DNA from: UBA4744 sp963707435
Lineage (GTDB): Bacteria > Actinomycetota > Acidimicrobiia > Spongiisociales > UBA4744
Length of the DNA stretch: 64,000 nucleotides
Direction of reading: 5' to 3'
Assembly: GCA_963707435.1 (NCBI GenBank)
Contig: CAVPPF010000006.1
Location: 62,001-126,000 of the forward strand
Part shown: positions 7,826-16,807 of the stretch, one piece after another
Layout of the letters: every line of letters starts with the position of its first letter
Numbering within the stretch: the stretch's first letter is position 1
Made by a program: the position numbers and the translations under genes
Notes under the pieces: generated by a model
What the model was told of the DNA's origin: nothing
The model's input: only the letters and a program-made list of their open reading frames with translations
Databases searched by the model: none

Positions 7826-9807
7826 GGCAGAACTCCCGGGGTTTCGTCGCCTGGCTGGCGGGTGGGCAGGGTCACGGTGAAGCAGGTGCGGCCCGGTTTG
7901 GATTCCACTTCGATCGTCCCCCGGTGTCGATGGACGATGTCCTGGCAGATGCGGAGGCCGAGCCCCAGCCCGAACTCGACCCGACCCTCGCGGGTGGTGA
8001 AACTCATGTCGAACACGCGGTCCAGGTGGTCGGGGTTGATGCCGGGACCGGTGTCGATCAACCGCACGCGGACATGGTCCGGGTCGGGAGCGTCTGTCTG
8101 CAATGTCAAGGTCCCGGAACCCTCCATGGCCTGGATTGCATTCGAGAGAAGATTCGTCCACACCTGGTTGAGCTGGCCGGGGTATCCATCGATGAGGGGA
8201 AGATCCCCGAGCTCCCGGTGTACCTCAATTTCCCGCAAGTCGTGCCCGAAGAGGAGCAGCGTCTCTTCGAGGGATGCATGGATATCGACATCATCCGTCA
8301 TCTCCCGCCCCGCTCGCGCGTACGAACGGAGGCTCTGAACGAGCGCGGCAATACGGCCGGCCGAGGAGCGAAGGTTGCGCAGCGACAACCCCAGCTGGTG
8401 GTACAACTCCAAACGTTCCAGCTGGGATTCCCCGGCGTCTCCCAGCAGGCGGCGGTATTCCGCGCCGGACACAATGCCGATTCGTACCAGACGACGGGCA
8501 AGGGTGTCGTCCCCGAGTTCCGCGGCAAGTTCGGCTCGATAGCGCCGCTCGTCGCGAGTCGAAACCGGCCCGCTCGATTCGGCTGCGGCGAGCATGGCCA
8601 GCAACCTGACGCCGTCCGGGTGGCCGGCGGCCACCGATTCGATGTCCGTGCGCAGGAACTCGGTGGCCCGTCCGATGGCGGCGACAGGATTGTTGAGTTC
8701 ATGACCGATGCCTGCCACGAGCTGACCGAGGGTGGCCATCTTCTCGGTTTCGACGAGATGGGCCTGGGTGTTTTCCAACTGTTGCAGGGTCGCCGCCAGG
8801 CGGTCGCGGTCCTCGGCCAGATCGCGGTTCAGCTGGTCGATTCGTACCTGCTGGTCGACCCCTCGCAGCATGCGTCTCGCCATAGAGCGGACCATGACGG
8901 TCACGAGGTGAATGGCCAGCGTCGGGCTCAGCTGCAGCGCCGCGTCCAGGTCGTCGAGGGCAACCGGGAGAACCGTCACGTCGGTGTCGGCCGTCACGTT
9001 GAAGAACGATGGACGGTTCCGGGCGACTGCCAGCAATCCGATGATACGGCCGGCTGTTTCGGCATGGAACACGACCTCGCGACCTCCCACGGCCCGGGTG
9101 AGCTTCACGCTGCCCTCGACGAGAACCTGGATGCCGTCCACCTGGTCTCCCGATCGCAGCATGGGTGTGCCGGCAGGAAGGTGACGGCGGGTGGTGTCGG
9201 CGAGGACGGCGTCGAGTTCGGCAATGAGCTGTCGTTCGACCTCGTCGTCCGACAACTCGCGGTCGCTCAGGAAGCTTCTCTGCAGCCTGCGGAGCTGGCG
9301 GTCGGTGGTCCGCGCTTTGCGGTCCGCCGCAGAGAACGCATCGGACAGCAGCGTTACGTCGACCACCTGCGGAATCCGGTCGAGTTCTTCCGGAGCGTGT
9401 TCGATGAAGAATTCGGTGATCAGTGCATCCAGGATTCCCTCCAGGTTCTCTTCGGTCCAGGGGAACGGGAGCATTCCGTCGAGGGCTCGCTTCCCGATGG
9501 CCCGGCCGATGTCTGCCATGGTCGGATCGGCGCTGAGCAGGATCTTGCGGGTACCACGAAAACGCGGTTGTCGATGCACCTGCATGAGCAGATCGATACC
9601 CGTCGTGTCGGGCAGGCGGTCGGCGGCGATCATGAGCGGAACGAGTTGCTCGGAGTTGTGCAGTTCCGTGAGGCGGGCGAGCGCCCGCTCGCCGGTGGGA
9701 TAGGTTTCGATCTGGAATTGGTCGCCTGCCAATCGACCGATATCGGCCTGGAGGGCGTCCCGGGTGGCCGGTTCTGCATCCACGCAGACGATCAGGAAGG
9801 CGGTCAC
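7822..9807 (-). CDS. cytosolic sensor histidine kinase: receiver, cNMP-binding, HisKA, HATPase
   Basis: A 661-residue kinase from a GTG at 9807 that overlaps the transporter stop by 4 nt (GTGA). Domain order: receiver-like (1-135, Asp63 at the phosphoacceptor position); helical linker; cyclic-nucleotide-binding-type beta barrel (about 210-310, with RSGDQVDGIQVLVEGSVKL); coiled coil (320-355); HisKA with His369 in GIGHELNNP; a long helical insert (about 390-475); then HATPase with Asn556, DTGPGI at 585-590 and GLGLGL. There is no membrane segment, so the input must be cytosolic, perhaps a nucleotide or redox cue. The receiver lacks the conserved Lys (Phe115 in LPFPW) and may not be phosphorylated normally. 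Confidence 0.88.
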   Translation of the reverse strand: MTAFLIVCVDAEPATRDALQADIGRLAGDQFQIETYPTGERALARLTELHNSEQLVPLMIAADRLPDTTGIDLLMQVHRQPRFRGTRKILLSADPTMADIGRAIGKRALDGMLPFPWTEENLEGILDALITEFFIEHAPEELDRIPQVVDVTLLSDAFSAADRKARTTDRQLRRLQRSFLSDRELSDDEVERQLIAELDAVLADTTRRHLPAGTPMLRSGDQVDGIQVLVEGSVKLTRAVGGREVVFHAETAGRIIGLLAVARNRPSFFNVTADTDVTVLPVALDDLDAALQLSPTLAIHLVTVMVRSMARRMLRGVDQQVRIDQLNRDLAEDRDRLAATLQQLENTQAHLVETEKMATLGQLVAGIGHELNNPVAAIGRATEFLRTDIESVAAGHPDGVRLLAMLAAAESSGPVSTRDERRYRAELAAELGDDTLARRLVRIGIVSGAEYRRLLGDAGESQLERLELYHQLGLSLRNLRSSAGRIAALVQSLRSYARAGREMTDDVDIHASLEETLLLFGHDLREIEVHRELGDLPLIDGYPGQLNQVWTNLLSNAIQAMEGSGTLTLQTDAPDPDHVRVRLIDTGPGINPDHLDRVFDMSFTTREGRVEFGLGLGLRICQDIVHRHRGTIEVESKPGRTCFTVTLPTRQPGDETPGVLP

Positions 9808-11231
9808 AGCGCTACCCCCATGACGTCCCACAGGAGGGGGGCCACGAACACGTAGAGGACCAGCCCGACCGCCCCGATGATCGAGCCGGCCACCGCCATG
9901 TCGCGGGTCGTCACGGCCCCGGTGCTGAAGGCGATGGCGTTCGGCGGGGTGCTCACCGGAAGCGCCATGGCCAGCGACGACCCCACGGCAATGAAGAACG
10001 CGGCCAGGGCCGGCTCGGCTGCGACGGCGTCGGACAGGGCGAGGCTCAATCCGATCGGAATCAAGAGGTTGGCGGCAGCGCTGTTGGAGATGAAGGTGCT
10101 GAGGAGGAGAGCGACGATAGCCAGCGTCAGGATCAGGAGTGCCTGTCCGATCGATTCCCAGCCGACCAGGCCGATCAGCCAGAGATCGAGACCCGAGGCG
10201 TTGACCCCGATCCCGAGCGCGATACCGCCTGCGACGAGCCAGAGGACGTGCCAGTGGATCGATTGCAGGTCTCGGGTCGAGAAGACCCGGGTGGAGAGAA
10301 GGATGACCACCGGGAGGAATCCGACGATGTAGGAACTGATGCCGTGGAGCGGTTCGGTCATCCAGAGACCAACGGTCAGGGCAAACGTCGCGTAGAAGAC
10401 CTTGGCCGGGAGCGAGGTGTCGAAGGTCGCCTCGATCTTCAGTCTCAGCACAGTCTGTTGTGCAGGAAACAAGCGGACGAGTACATACCAGGCGATCAGG
10501 AGAATCACCACCATCATCGGAACCGCCATGACCATCCATTGCACGAAGCTGATGGAAATGCCCGCGTCGGCGAGCGAGCCGACCGCGATGGCGTTGGGTG
10601 GGGTGCCGACCGGTGTCCCGATGCCGCCGATGTTGGCGGCTACCGGGATTGAGAGAGCCAAACCGGTCCGCAGTCGATCACCCGGATCGAGGGTGGCGAT
10701 GACCGGCAGCACCACCGCCAGCAACGTGGCAGTGGTGGCGGTGTTGCTCATGAACATCGAGAACACCGCCGTAATCAGCATCAAGCCCAGCATGATCCGC
10801 TGTGGCGAATCGCCGAACGGGCGCAACAGCACGCGGGCCATGTTCTTGTCGAGCCGGAACTTGGCGGCTCCGTCGGCCAGGAAGAAGCCGCCCAGGAACA
10901 GCATCAAGACCGGGTGGGCGAGGGCTGCGAAGAACGTGGAAAAGGCCGGCGCATCGAAGCCGGCGGGAAGCGCCGGGAGCGCCTGGTCGCTGATGAGCAG
11001 GATACTCAGGAGAATGATCAGCGCCGCCGTGGCATGGAGCGGTATGGCCTCGGTGACCCACAGCACGATGGCCAGGAGGAACACTGAGAACATCCGTTGA
11101 CCCGCAACAGACAGACCATCGAATTGGACGAGGTAGGGGAGGGCGAAGACGACGGCGCCGAGCAGCAGCCCGACCGGTCTGGTCAGCTTGCCTTTGAGCG
11201 ACATGCGGACGGGGCGCTTGATCAGGGTCAT
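9804..11231 (-). CDS. DASS/SLC13 family anion:sodium symporter
   Basis: A 475-residue polytopic membrane protein of the divalent anion:sodium symporter family, which imports dicarboxylates, citrate or sulfate with sodium. Diagnostic pieces are the first helix-hairpin FMSNTATTATLLAVVLP, the strongly conserved GGIGTPVGTPPNAIAVG, and a second-repeat equivalent ISNSAAANLLIPIGLS plus VSTPPNAIAFSTG. About 11 or more hydrophobic segments are visible, matching the family length. It is the first gene of an operon with a soluble sensor kinase and a receiver protein. The transporter may therefore be the control target or feed the signal. The substrate cannot be read from sequence. Confidence 0.9.
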   Translation of the reverse strand: MTLIKRPVRMSLKGKLTRPVGLLLGAVVFALPYLVQFDGLSVAGQRMFSVFLLAIVLWVTEAIPLHATAALIILLSILLISDQALPALPAGFDAPAFSTFFAALAHPVLMLFLGGFFLADGAAKFRLDKNMARVLLRPFGDSPQRIMLGLMLITAVFSMFMSNTATTATLLAVVLPVIATLDPGDRLRTGLALSIPVAANIGGIGTPVGTPPNAIAVGSLADAGISISFVQWMVMAVPMMVVILLIAWYVLVRLFPAQQTVLRLKIEATFDTSLPAKVFYATFALTVGLWMTEPLHGISSYIVGFLPVVILLSTRVFSTRDLQSIHWHVLWLVAGGIALGIGVNASGLDLWLIGLVGWESIGQALLILTLAIVALLLSTFISNSAAANLLIPIGLSLALSDAVAAEPALAAFFIAVGSSLAMALPVSTPPNAIAFSTGAVTTRDMAVAGSIIGAVGLVLYVFVAPLLWDVMGVAL

Positions 11232-11266
11232 CGCGGTTGAATGCTAGGAGAACGCAGCAGCTCCCC

Positions 11267-12010
11267 TTACGCCAGGTCCCGCGTACGGAGAGACCATGTC
11301 GTGAAGGCCAGCGAGACCACGGCGACGACGGCCATCTTCAGCAGGGCTTTCCCGACTCCCGGCTCGAGCGCACCGAGCGCCTCTGCCGGGCTGATGCCGG
11401 GAGCAAGGTCCACGTAGGCGCTGAGTGCGATGTGGTTCAACGAAGTGGGGGCGAGGGCGGCCACGGCGTTGGCGAAGCTCGATTCCCAGAGGAAGAGGTA
11501 GATCAAGCCGATGACCGTGGCGCGGCGGGTGAGCAGTCCGATCGGCACGAAGAGCGTTCCGTACCCGAGGGCGACGACCAGCGCTCCGACGGCCGGTCCG
11601 GCCCCGATGCCCCAGTCTGCCGTCGCCGATCCGGCAGCCAACCAGCCGAGCCCCACACCAACGATGGCCACGGCCAGAGTGGCTCCCACCGAGGCGAGTG
11701 TGGTGGCGAGGGCGATGTGCCAGCGGGGAATCGGCTTGAGCGCCAGGAAGGGCATGGTGTGGGACCTTCGCTCGTCACCGAGGGCTCCGGTGGCGTTGAC
11801 GATGGCGATGACGGGGAGGGCCACTGCGATCAGGATCCCGTACGTCGTGTCGTGGTAGAGGCTCGCCAGTCGTTCGGGGCCTCGATCGCCGGTCGAGGCG
11901 AACAGCACCACGACCGCCGGAATCGAGGCGAACAGGATGAAGCCGATCATCCGCTTGCGGGTGATGAGCCGCTGCAGCGTGACCTTCACGATGGCGAGCT
12001 GGGTGTTCAT
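11267..12010 (-). CDS. ABC-2 type exporter permease
   Basis: A 247-residue membrane protein with about six hydrophobic segments, beginning VTLQRLITRKRMIGFILFASIPAVVVLF. The pattern is that of ABC-2 family permeases. Its ATG overlaps the stop of the upstream ATPase gene by 4 nt (ATGA), and it ends a four-gene run (ATPase, permease, ATPase, permease) that seems to form one or two exporters. The substrate is unknown; similar pairs export lipids, antibiotics or peptides. The N-terminus is cytosolic and there is no signal peptide. Confidence 0.82.
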   Translation of the reverse strand: MNTQLAIVKVTLQRLITRKRMIGFILFASIPAVVVLFASTGDRGPERLASLYHDTTYGILIAVALPVIAIVNATGALGDERRSHTMPFLALKPIPRWHIALATTLASVGATLAVAIVGVGLGWLAAGSATADWGIGAGPAVGALVVALGYGTLFVPIGLLTRRATVIGLIYLFLWESSFANAVAALAPTSLNHIALSAYVDLAPGISPAEALGALEPGVGKALLKMAVVAVVSLAFTTWSLRTRDLA

Positions 12011-12942
12011 CCGCCCTCCACCAGGTAGCGGAACACGCTCTCGAGCGACTCATCCTCCGGGTCGACCCGGGTGATCCGGATCTCGAGGTTCTTGGCCAGA
12101 CCGGGGAGCGCTCGCCCGAGCTGTTCGGCGTCGAGGGATCGGACATGGAGTGAAGCTGCTTCGACACTGATTCCGCCCACCCAATCGTGGGCAACCAGGG
12201 CGGCGGCCAGCCGGCGGGGTTGATCACAATCGATCCGGATCTGCAGCGGGATATCGGACATCGCGGCGCGGAGGGCGTGAACCGTGCCGGAGGCGGCCAG
12301 CCGTCCATCCACCATGGCGATGACCCGATCGGCCATGCGTTCGACTTCGTGCAGAACATGGGAAGAGACGATCACCGTCCGGCCCTGCCTGCCCATCTCG
12401 ACGAAGATCCTGGTCAGGTGGGCACGCTGTACCGGATCGGTGCCGTTGAGGGGCTCGTCGAGGATGAGGACATCGGGTTCGTGGACCAGGGCGGCGGCGA
12501 CCTTGGCACGCTGACGCATCCCCTTGCTGAAGCCGACGAGCTTGCGATCGGCCACGTCAGTGAGGTCAACCATCTCGAGAGCGCGTTGCGTAGCTCCCGC
12601 CGGGTCGGTCACTCCCTGCAACCGGGCGTTGTGGGCAACGAATTCGGTAGCCGAGAGGAAGCTGTACACATTCTCATCTTCGGGAACCAGGGCCATGCGG
12701 CGGTAGACCTCGTGGTCGGACCGGGGGTCCACACCGAACACGGCCACGGAACCTTCGGACGCACGGATGAGGCCGGTGAGCACCCTGAGCAGCGTCGTCT
12801 TGCCCGCGCCGTTTGGGCCCAGCAGTCCCGTCACGCCGGGGCCGAATTCGGCAGAGATCTCCGAGACGGCAACCTTCTGTCCAAACCAGCGCGAAACGCC
12901 CTGCATCGTCACCGTCGGCACGCCCGCTCCGGCCGTCGTCAC
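12007..12942 (-). CDS. ABC transporter ATP-binding protein (ABC-2 exporter type)
   Basis: A 311-residue ATPase. The GTG at 12942 overlaps the upstream permease stop by 4 nt and has GGAGG close upstream. Walker A is GLLGPNGAGKTTLLRV, the signature is FSKGMRQRAKVAAAL, Walker B is DVLILDEPLNG, and the switch His is in VSSHVLHEVERM. A C-terminal extension of about 80 residues (from MSDIPLQIRIDC) is typical of DrrA/NatA-like subunits. It energises export, most likely with the permeases encoded on either side. Confidence 0.92.
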   Translation of the reverse strand: MTTAGAGVPTVTMQGVSRWFGQKVAVSEISAEFGPGVTGLLGPNGAGKTTLLRVLTGLIRASEGSVAVFGVDPRSDHEVYRRMALVPEDENVYSFLSATEFVAHNARLQGVTDPAGATQRALEMVDLTDVADRKLVGFSKGMRQRAKVAAALVHEPDVLILDEPLNGTDPVQRAHLTRIFVEMGRQGRTVIVSSHVLHEVERMADRVIAMVDGRLAASGTVHALRAAMSDIPLQIRIDCDQPRRLAAALVAHDWVGGISVEAASLHVRSLDAEQLGRALPGLAKNLEIRITRVDPEDESLESVFRYLVEGG

Positions 12943-13844
12943 GACAACCTCCGGTAGCGATTCCAGGCGACGGCCACGGCCAGCACCGCCATGCCGACGA
13001 TTGCTGCCAGTGCCACCCAGGGTTCCAGGCCTGCCCGGGTGATCGGGTAGTCGTTGGTCACGGCACCGAAAATCCAGTCCCGGACCAGATGGGGATGGCT
13101 CTCGAAGGCCAGCAACGACCCGAACTTCGCTCCGCTGAAGTCGGCGACCTCGACGAAGAACTCGGCCAGTCCATTCAACATGACCATCACGCCGAGGAAG
13201 ATCCCCGCCGCAAAGCCGACCCGGGGGATCAGGGTGGCAACGATGAGCGCCACGGAGGCGAATCCGAGGAAGTACACGAGCGATGCGGCCGGCACCTGCC
13301 ACAGGACGTCGAGGTTGTCGGTCATGAAGGTCGTGAATCCGTCCGGGGAGAACAACCCGAGCATGAGGTGGAAGATCGTCTGTGGGATCAAGAGGAAGCC
13401 GAGGATGAGGATCCCCAGCGACATGCCCTTGGCAGCCAGGTAATCGATGGTGCGCAGCGGCCGGGAGAGGTAGACCGCCAGAACTCCCTGTTCCCGGTCG
13501 GGGACCAGCAGTTCGGGGGTCGCGAATGCGACGAAGAGCAGGGCAACCCGGGAGATGAACTCGAAGTACTCCCGTGCCTGCGGCAGCTCGTCCGCGACCA
13601 GATCGGTGACCCCCACCCGGTTGGCTGCGTAGTGAAGCCCGGACAGAACCGCCACGGAGATGAGCATCATGGTGATCAGCGTCCAGGGCAGGATCTTGCG
13701 TCTTCCCTTTCGCCGAAATCCGAGAACCCTGCGTAGCCCGTCGCGAACCACGGCACCCATCGCACCGCGCCGCCCTTTGCGGGTGCCTTCGAAATGGCGA
13801 TAGCCGCGATCGACGATGACTGCTTCCGGGGGACGATCAACCAC
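12939..13844 (-). CDS. ABC-2 type exporter permease
   Basis: A 301-residue membrane protein from a GTG at 13844 that overlaps the end of the upstream ATPase gene by 8 nt. The upstream extension of the ORF to 14018 lies inside that ATPase gene and is not used. The basic N-terminal segment (GYRHFEGTRKGRRGAMG) is followed by six or so hydrophobic segments, among them LPWTLITMMLISVAVLSGLH and ISRVALLFVAFATPELL. The motif VPDREQGVLAVYLSRPL is typical of ABC-2 permeases, where the loop after helix two meets the ATPase. It pairs with the ATPases on both sides. The substrate is unknown. Confidence 0.82.
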   Translation of the reverse strand: MVDRPPEAVIVDRGYRHFEGTRKGRRGAMGAVVRDGLRRVLGFRRKGRRKILPWTLITMMLISVAVLSGLHYAANRVGVTDLVADELPQAREYFEFISRVALLFVAFATPELLVPDREQGVLAVYLSRPLRTIDYLAAKGMSLGILILGFLLIPQTIFHLMLGLFSPDGFTTFMTDNLDVLWQVPAASLVYFLGFASVALIVATLIPRVGFAAGIFLGVMVMLNGLAEFFVEVADFSGAKFGSLLAFESHPHLVRDWIFGAVTNDYPITRAGLEPWVALAAIVGMAVLAVAVAWNRYRRLS

Positions 13845-14754
13845 GGCGGCCCTCTTCTTCCGCTTCCCGGATGAACGCCTCCTCGAGCGTGATGGCACTC
13901 TGACTGAGCCGCCGCACGCCAACGTTGGTGGCAACCAGAGCGTCACGAACCAGGGTGAATGCGTCACCGCCGGCGGCCCGCACATCCAGCGTCGCCCCAC
14001 TGACAACGACCGTGGCACCTCGCTCGGTCATCCATGCGGCGGCCGGTTCCGGATCGCCCAGCACCTCGACCATCAGGCTTTCGGCTATCCCCAGGTCTCC
14101 GATCGGCCCCGAGCGAATGACCCTGCCGCCGTCGAGCATGACGACCCAATCGCAGGTTTGCTCGATGTCGGAGAGGATGTGTGACGAGAAAACCACGCTG
14201 ATGCCGAAGTCGCCCAGGCGGCGGATCAATTCGAGCATGTGGTCGCGGCCTTCCGGATCCAGTCCCGAGGCGGGCTCATCGAGGAAGGCCACCTCGGGGT
14301 CGTGGACGATCGCCTGGGCCAGCTTGACTCTCTGAAACATGCCGGTTGAGAAGTCGCCCAGGTAGCGGAATCGCTCCTCGTGGAGGCCGACGAGGAAAAG
14401 GATCTCGGATGACCGCCGGCGCGCGGCATCGGTCGGCAGGCCGGCCAGCTCGGCGGCATAGCCGACGAAGTCGGCCGCCGTTTGGTCGAGCGGGAGGCAA
14501 TTGCCCTCGGGCATGTATCCGACCAGCGACCGGATTTCGAGCGACTCGCGGGAGACCGGCCGCCCGAGCACTTCCATCGTTCCGCCGGTGGGCCGCAGCA
14601 TGCCGAGAAGATTCCGGATCAGGGTGGTTTTGCCGGCCCCGTTGGCTCCGACGAGTCCGACTCTGCCGCGGGGCACGTCGAGCGTTACCTCCGCGAGCGC
14701 TTTGAGATCGCCGTAGCTGTGCGTGAGGTTTCTCGTCGAGAAGAGAGCGGTCAC
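13837..14754 (-). CDS. ABC transporter ATP-binding protein (ABC-2 exporter type)
   Basis: A 305-residue ATPase. Walker A GLVGANGAGKTTLIRN, signature STGMFQRVKLAQAI, Walker B EVAFLDEPASGLDPEG and switch His in FSSHILSDIEQT are all intact. The signature begins FSTGM rather than LSGGQ, as is common in this exporter subgroup. The start is a GTG at 14754, immediately next to a 15-bp perfect palindrome that could be an operator. It heads the four-gene exporter cluster, 22 nt downstream of the small membrane protein gene. Confidence 0.92.
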   Translation of the reverse strand: MTALFSTRNLTHSYGDLKALAEVTLDVPRGRVGLVGANGAGKTTLIRNLLGMLRPTGGTMEVLGRPVSRESLEIRSLVGYMPEGNCLPLDQTAADFVGYAAELAGLPTDAARRRSSEILFLVGLHEERFRYLGDFSTGMFQRVKLAQAIVHDPEVAFLDEPASGLDPEGRDHMLELIRRLGDFGISVVFSSHILSDIEQTCDWVVMLDGGRVIRSGPIGDLGIAESLMVEVLGDPEPAAAWMTERGATVVVSGATLDVRAAGGDAFTLVRDALVATNVGVRRLSQSAITLEEAFIREAEEEGRRG

Positions 14755-14768
14755 TAGTTTGAAACTAG
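14754..14768. promoter_or_regulatory. 15-bp palindrome CTAGTTTGAAACTAG at the exporter cluster start
   Basis: Two perfect 7-bp arms (CTAGTTT / AAACTAG) flank a single G. The element fills most of the 22-bp gap before the exporter ATPase gene and shares its last base with the GTG start. It is AT-rich in a GC-rich context. A repressor site is plausible, although no dedicated regulator gene lies next to it. Confidence 0.45.
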
Positions 14769-14776
14769 CGGGGCAT

Positions 14777-15010
14777 TCAAGCGGCGAGGTCGTCGCGGTT
14801 CTCGCGCCGCCTGGTCATCGTCGTTGCCCTTCTCCTGGCACCGTCCGACAGGCGTTTCGCCCACACGTACTCGGTGCTGAGTAGCGCAAGACCGGCGATG
14901 ATCAGCAGCCAGCCGGGCAGGAACGGCAGGACGAGGCCGGCGACGCCGACCAGCAGCAAGCTGAATCCCATGATCCCGATGAGGAGTTTTCGAAACGGAG
15001 TGATGTTCAC
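14777..15010 (-). CDS. small PGPGW-type transmembrane protein
   Basis: A 77-residue membrane protein with two hydrophobic segments (about 8-24 and 29-43), separated by PFLPGWLL, which resembles the PGPGW motif of a family of small actinobacterial and proteobacterial membrane proteins. The C-terminus is strongly basic (KRLSDGARRRATTMTRRRENR). The start is a GTG at 15010 with AAAGGAG upstream, although the spacing is short (3 nt). The function of the family is unknown. It lies upstream of the exporter cluster on the same strand and just after metG. Confidence 0.7.
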   Translation of the reverse strand: MNITPFRKLLIGIMGFSLLLVGVAGLVLPFLPGWLLIIAGLALLSTEYVWAKRLSDGARRRATTMTRRRENRDDLAA

Positions 15011-15050
15011 GTGCTCCTTTGACGCACTGCAGTATGCAACGGTTACGAGG

Positions 15051-16700
15051 CTACTCGAGTTCCCCGGTCTCGAGTTTTGTAAACAGCGGCCCCGGCGGTG
15101 GGAGCTGTGTCCCCGGTTCGAGTCCGGCCCGCCCCCATCCGTCTGCCTCGAGGGTTCCGGTTTGACCGAGCATGGTGTGCACTCGCGCGCTCGTGAACGG
15201 CAGGTACGGGGCGAACCCGGTCTTGAGCCCGTTGATGGCACTGAGGGCTACGTACAGCGTGGTGGCCGTGCGCTCCGGGTCGGTTGCCGCAGTCTTCCAA
15301 GGTGCTTTGTGGTTGAGGTACACGTTGACCTCCTGCGCTCCATCCATGAGGGTGCGCAACGCGGTCCGCAATTCGACGGCCTCGATCTGCGTGCCGGCCG
15401 CGGCCAGCGTGTTGTCGATTTTGGTCAGGAGGGTGTCATCTTCGGGATCGAGCGATCCGGGTTGCGGGATGGCTCCTCCGGCCGTTTTGGCCGTCATCGA
15501 GAGCACCCGGTTGACGAGGTTGCCCCAGGTGGCGACCAGTTCGTCGTTGACCCGCCGCACGATCTCATCGTCGGAGAGGTCGGTGTCGTTGTGTTCCGGC
15601 AGGATCGAAGCAATGGCATAGCGGAGCGCGTCGGGTTCGAAACGCTCGAGATACCAGTCGAGGGAACGGCCGACCCCCCTCGATTTGGACGCCTTCGACC
15701 CGCCGAATGTGACGTACTGGTTGCCCGGGACGTTGGTCGGAAGGTTGAGGCCCCCATGTCCCATCAACAAGGCCGGCCAATAGACGGCATGGAAGGGGAT
15801 GTTGTCCTTGCCGACGAAGTAGTAGGACTCGGCCTCCGGATTGATCCACCATTCCTTCCATGCTTCCGGGGTTCCCTGGAGCTGTGCCCACTCCTGAGGA
15901 GCCGAGAAGTAGCCCATGACGGCTTCCCACCACACGTAGATCGACTTCCCGGGTCCGAGATCATCGACGGGGATGGGGATACCCCAGTCCAGGTCTCGGG
16001 TAAACGCACGGTCGTTCAGACCGCCCTTGACCATCCCGATGGCGAAGTTCACCACATGCGGGCGCCACTCCTCGTGGGAGCGAAGCCAATCGAGCAGCGG
16101 GTCCTGGAACGCGCTCAGCTTCCAGTAGTAGTGCTCCGTTTCCCGCTCCAACGGGGTTGTCCCGGTCAGTTTCGACGTTGGGTTGATCAGCTCGTGAGGA
16201 TCCAGGGTTCGCCCGCAGGTGTCGCACTGGTCCCCGCGAGCGTCGGTGGAGCCGCAATGAGGACAGGTGCCCTCGACGTATCGATCGGGAAGAAACCGTT
16301 TGGCCTCCTCGTCGTAGAACTGACTGGTGGTGTGACGGTACAGGTAGCCGTTCTCCAGCAACCTGAGGAAGAACTCCTGAGCCACCCGCTTGTGGTTGTC
16401 GGTGCCGGTCGTGGTGAAGAGGTCGAAAGCGATGCCGAGCTGCCGCCAGTACCCGAGGAACCTCGGATGGTACCGGTCGACGACTTCCTGTGGGGAAATG
16501 CCCTCTTCGTCCGCCTTGACCGTGATCGGGGTGCCGTGCACGTCGCTTCCCGACACCATGAGGACCTTGTTCCCCGCCATCCGGTGATAGCGCGCGAAGA
16601 TGTCCGGTGGCAGGTAGGCGCCGGCGATGTGGCCCAGGTGCAGCGAGCCGGTCGCGTACGGCCAGGCAACGGCCACCAGGATGTGACGGGGTTCGCTCAT
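15051..16700 (-). CDS. metG: methionyl-tRNA synthetase
   Basis: A 549-residue class I synthetase charging tRNA-Met. The HIGH-like element is HLGH in SLHLGHIAGAYLPPDIF. The zinc knuckle CPHCGSTDARGDQCDTC lies in the connective domain. The second signature reads KASKSRG in place of the usual KMSKS. The anticodon-binding helical domain follows, and the protein ends LFTKLETGELE without a C-terminal tRNA-binding (EMAP) domain. The ATG at 16700 is chosen because the longer ORF from 16913 adds unrelated sequence. It is divergent from the NatA-like ATPase gene, with 107 bp between. Confidence 0.95.
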   Translation of the reverse strand: MSEPRHILVAVAWPYATGSLHLGHIAGAYLPPDIFARYHRMAGNKVLMVSGSDVHGTPITVKADEEGISPQEVVDRYHPRFLGYWRQLGIAFDLFTTTGTDNHKRVAQEFFLRLLENGYLYRHTTSQFYDEEAKRFLPDRYVEGTCPHCGSTDARGDQCDTCGRTLDPHELINPTSKLTGTTPLERETEHYYWKLSAFQDPLLDWLRSHEEWRPHVVNFAIGMVKGGLNDRAFTRDLDWGIPIPVDDLGPGKSIYVWWEAVMGYFSAPQEWAQLQGTPEAWKEWWINPEAESYYFVGKDNIPFHAVYWPALLMGHGGLNLPTNVPGNQYVTFGGSKASKSRGVGRSLDWYLERFEPDALRYAIASILPEHNDTDLSDDEIVRRVNDELVATWGNLVNRVLSMTAKTAGGAIPQPGSLDPEDDTLLTKIDNTLAAAGTQIEAVELRTALRTLMDGAQEVNVYLNHKAPWKTAATDPERTATTLYVALSAINGLKTGFAPYLPFTSARVHTMLGQTGTLEADGWGRAGLEPGTQLPPPGPLFTKLETGELE

Positions 16701-16807
16701 GGGCGGTGAGCGTACCACCTGCTCCACGCGGCCACTCCCGACTTCTCGACGAACTGAGAGCTCTGCGGATCGGTTAGCCTCCCAAAGCGGCAGGGGGTGG
16801 CACGAGC

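Noticed and set aside
7924..9855. A 643-codon plus-strand frame opposite the sensor kinase
   Set aside because: It is antisense to a kinase with all motifs intact and carries no conserved domain.
15051..15137. A T-loop-like GGTTCGAGTCC followed by a C-rich 3' end, resembling a tRNA on the plus strand
   Set aside because: It lies inside the 3' end of metG, which codes for a conserved C-terminus. No matching acceptor 5' strand, D-arm or anticodon arm occurs at the right distance.
14874..16709. A 611-codon plus-strand frame opposite metG
   Set aside because: The metG sequence explains the region completely. The frame has no family resemblance.
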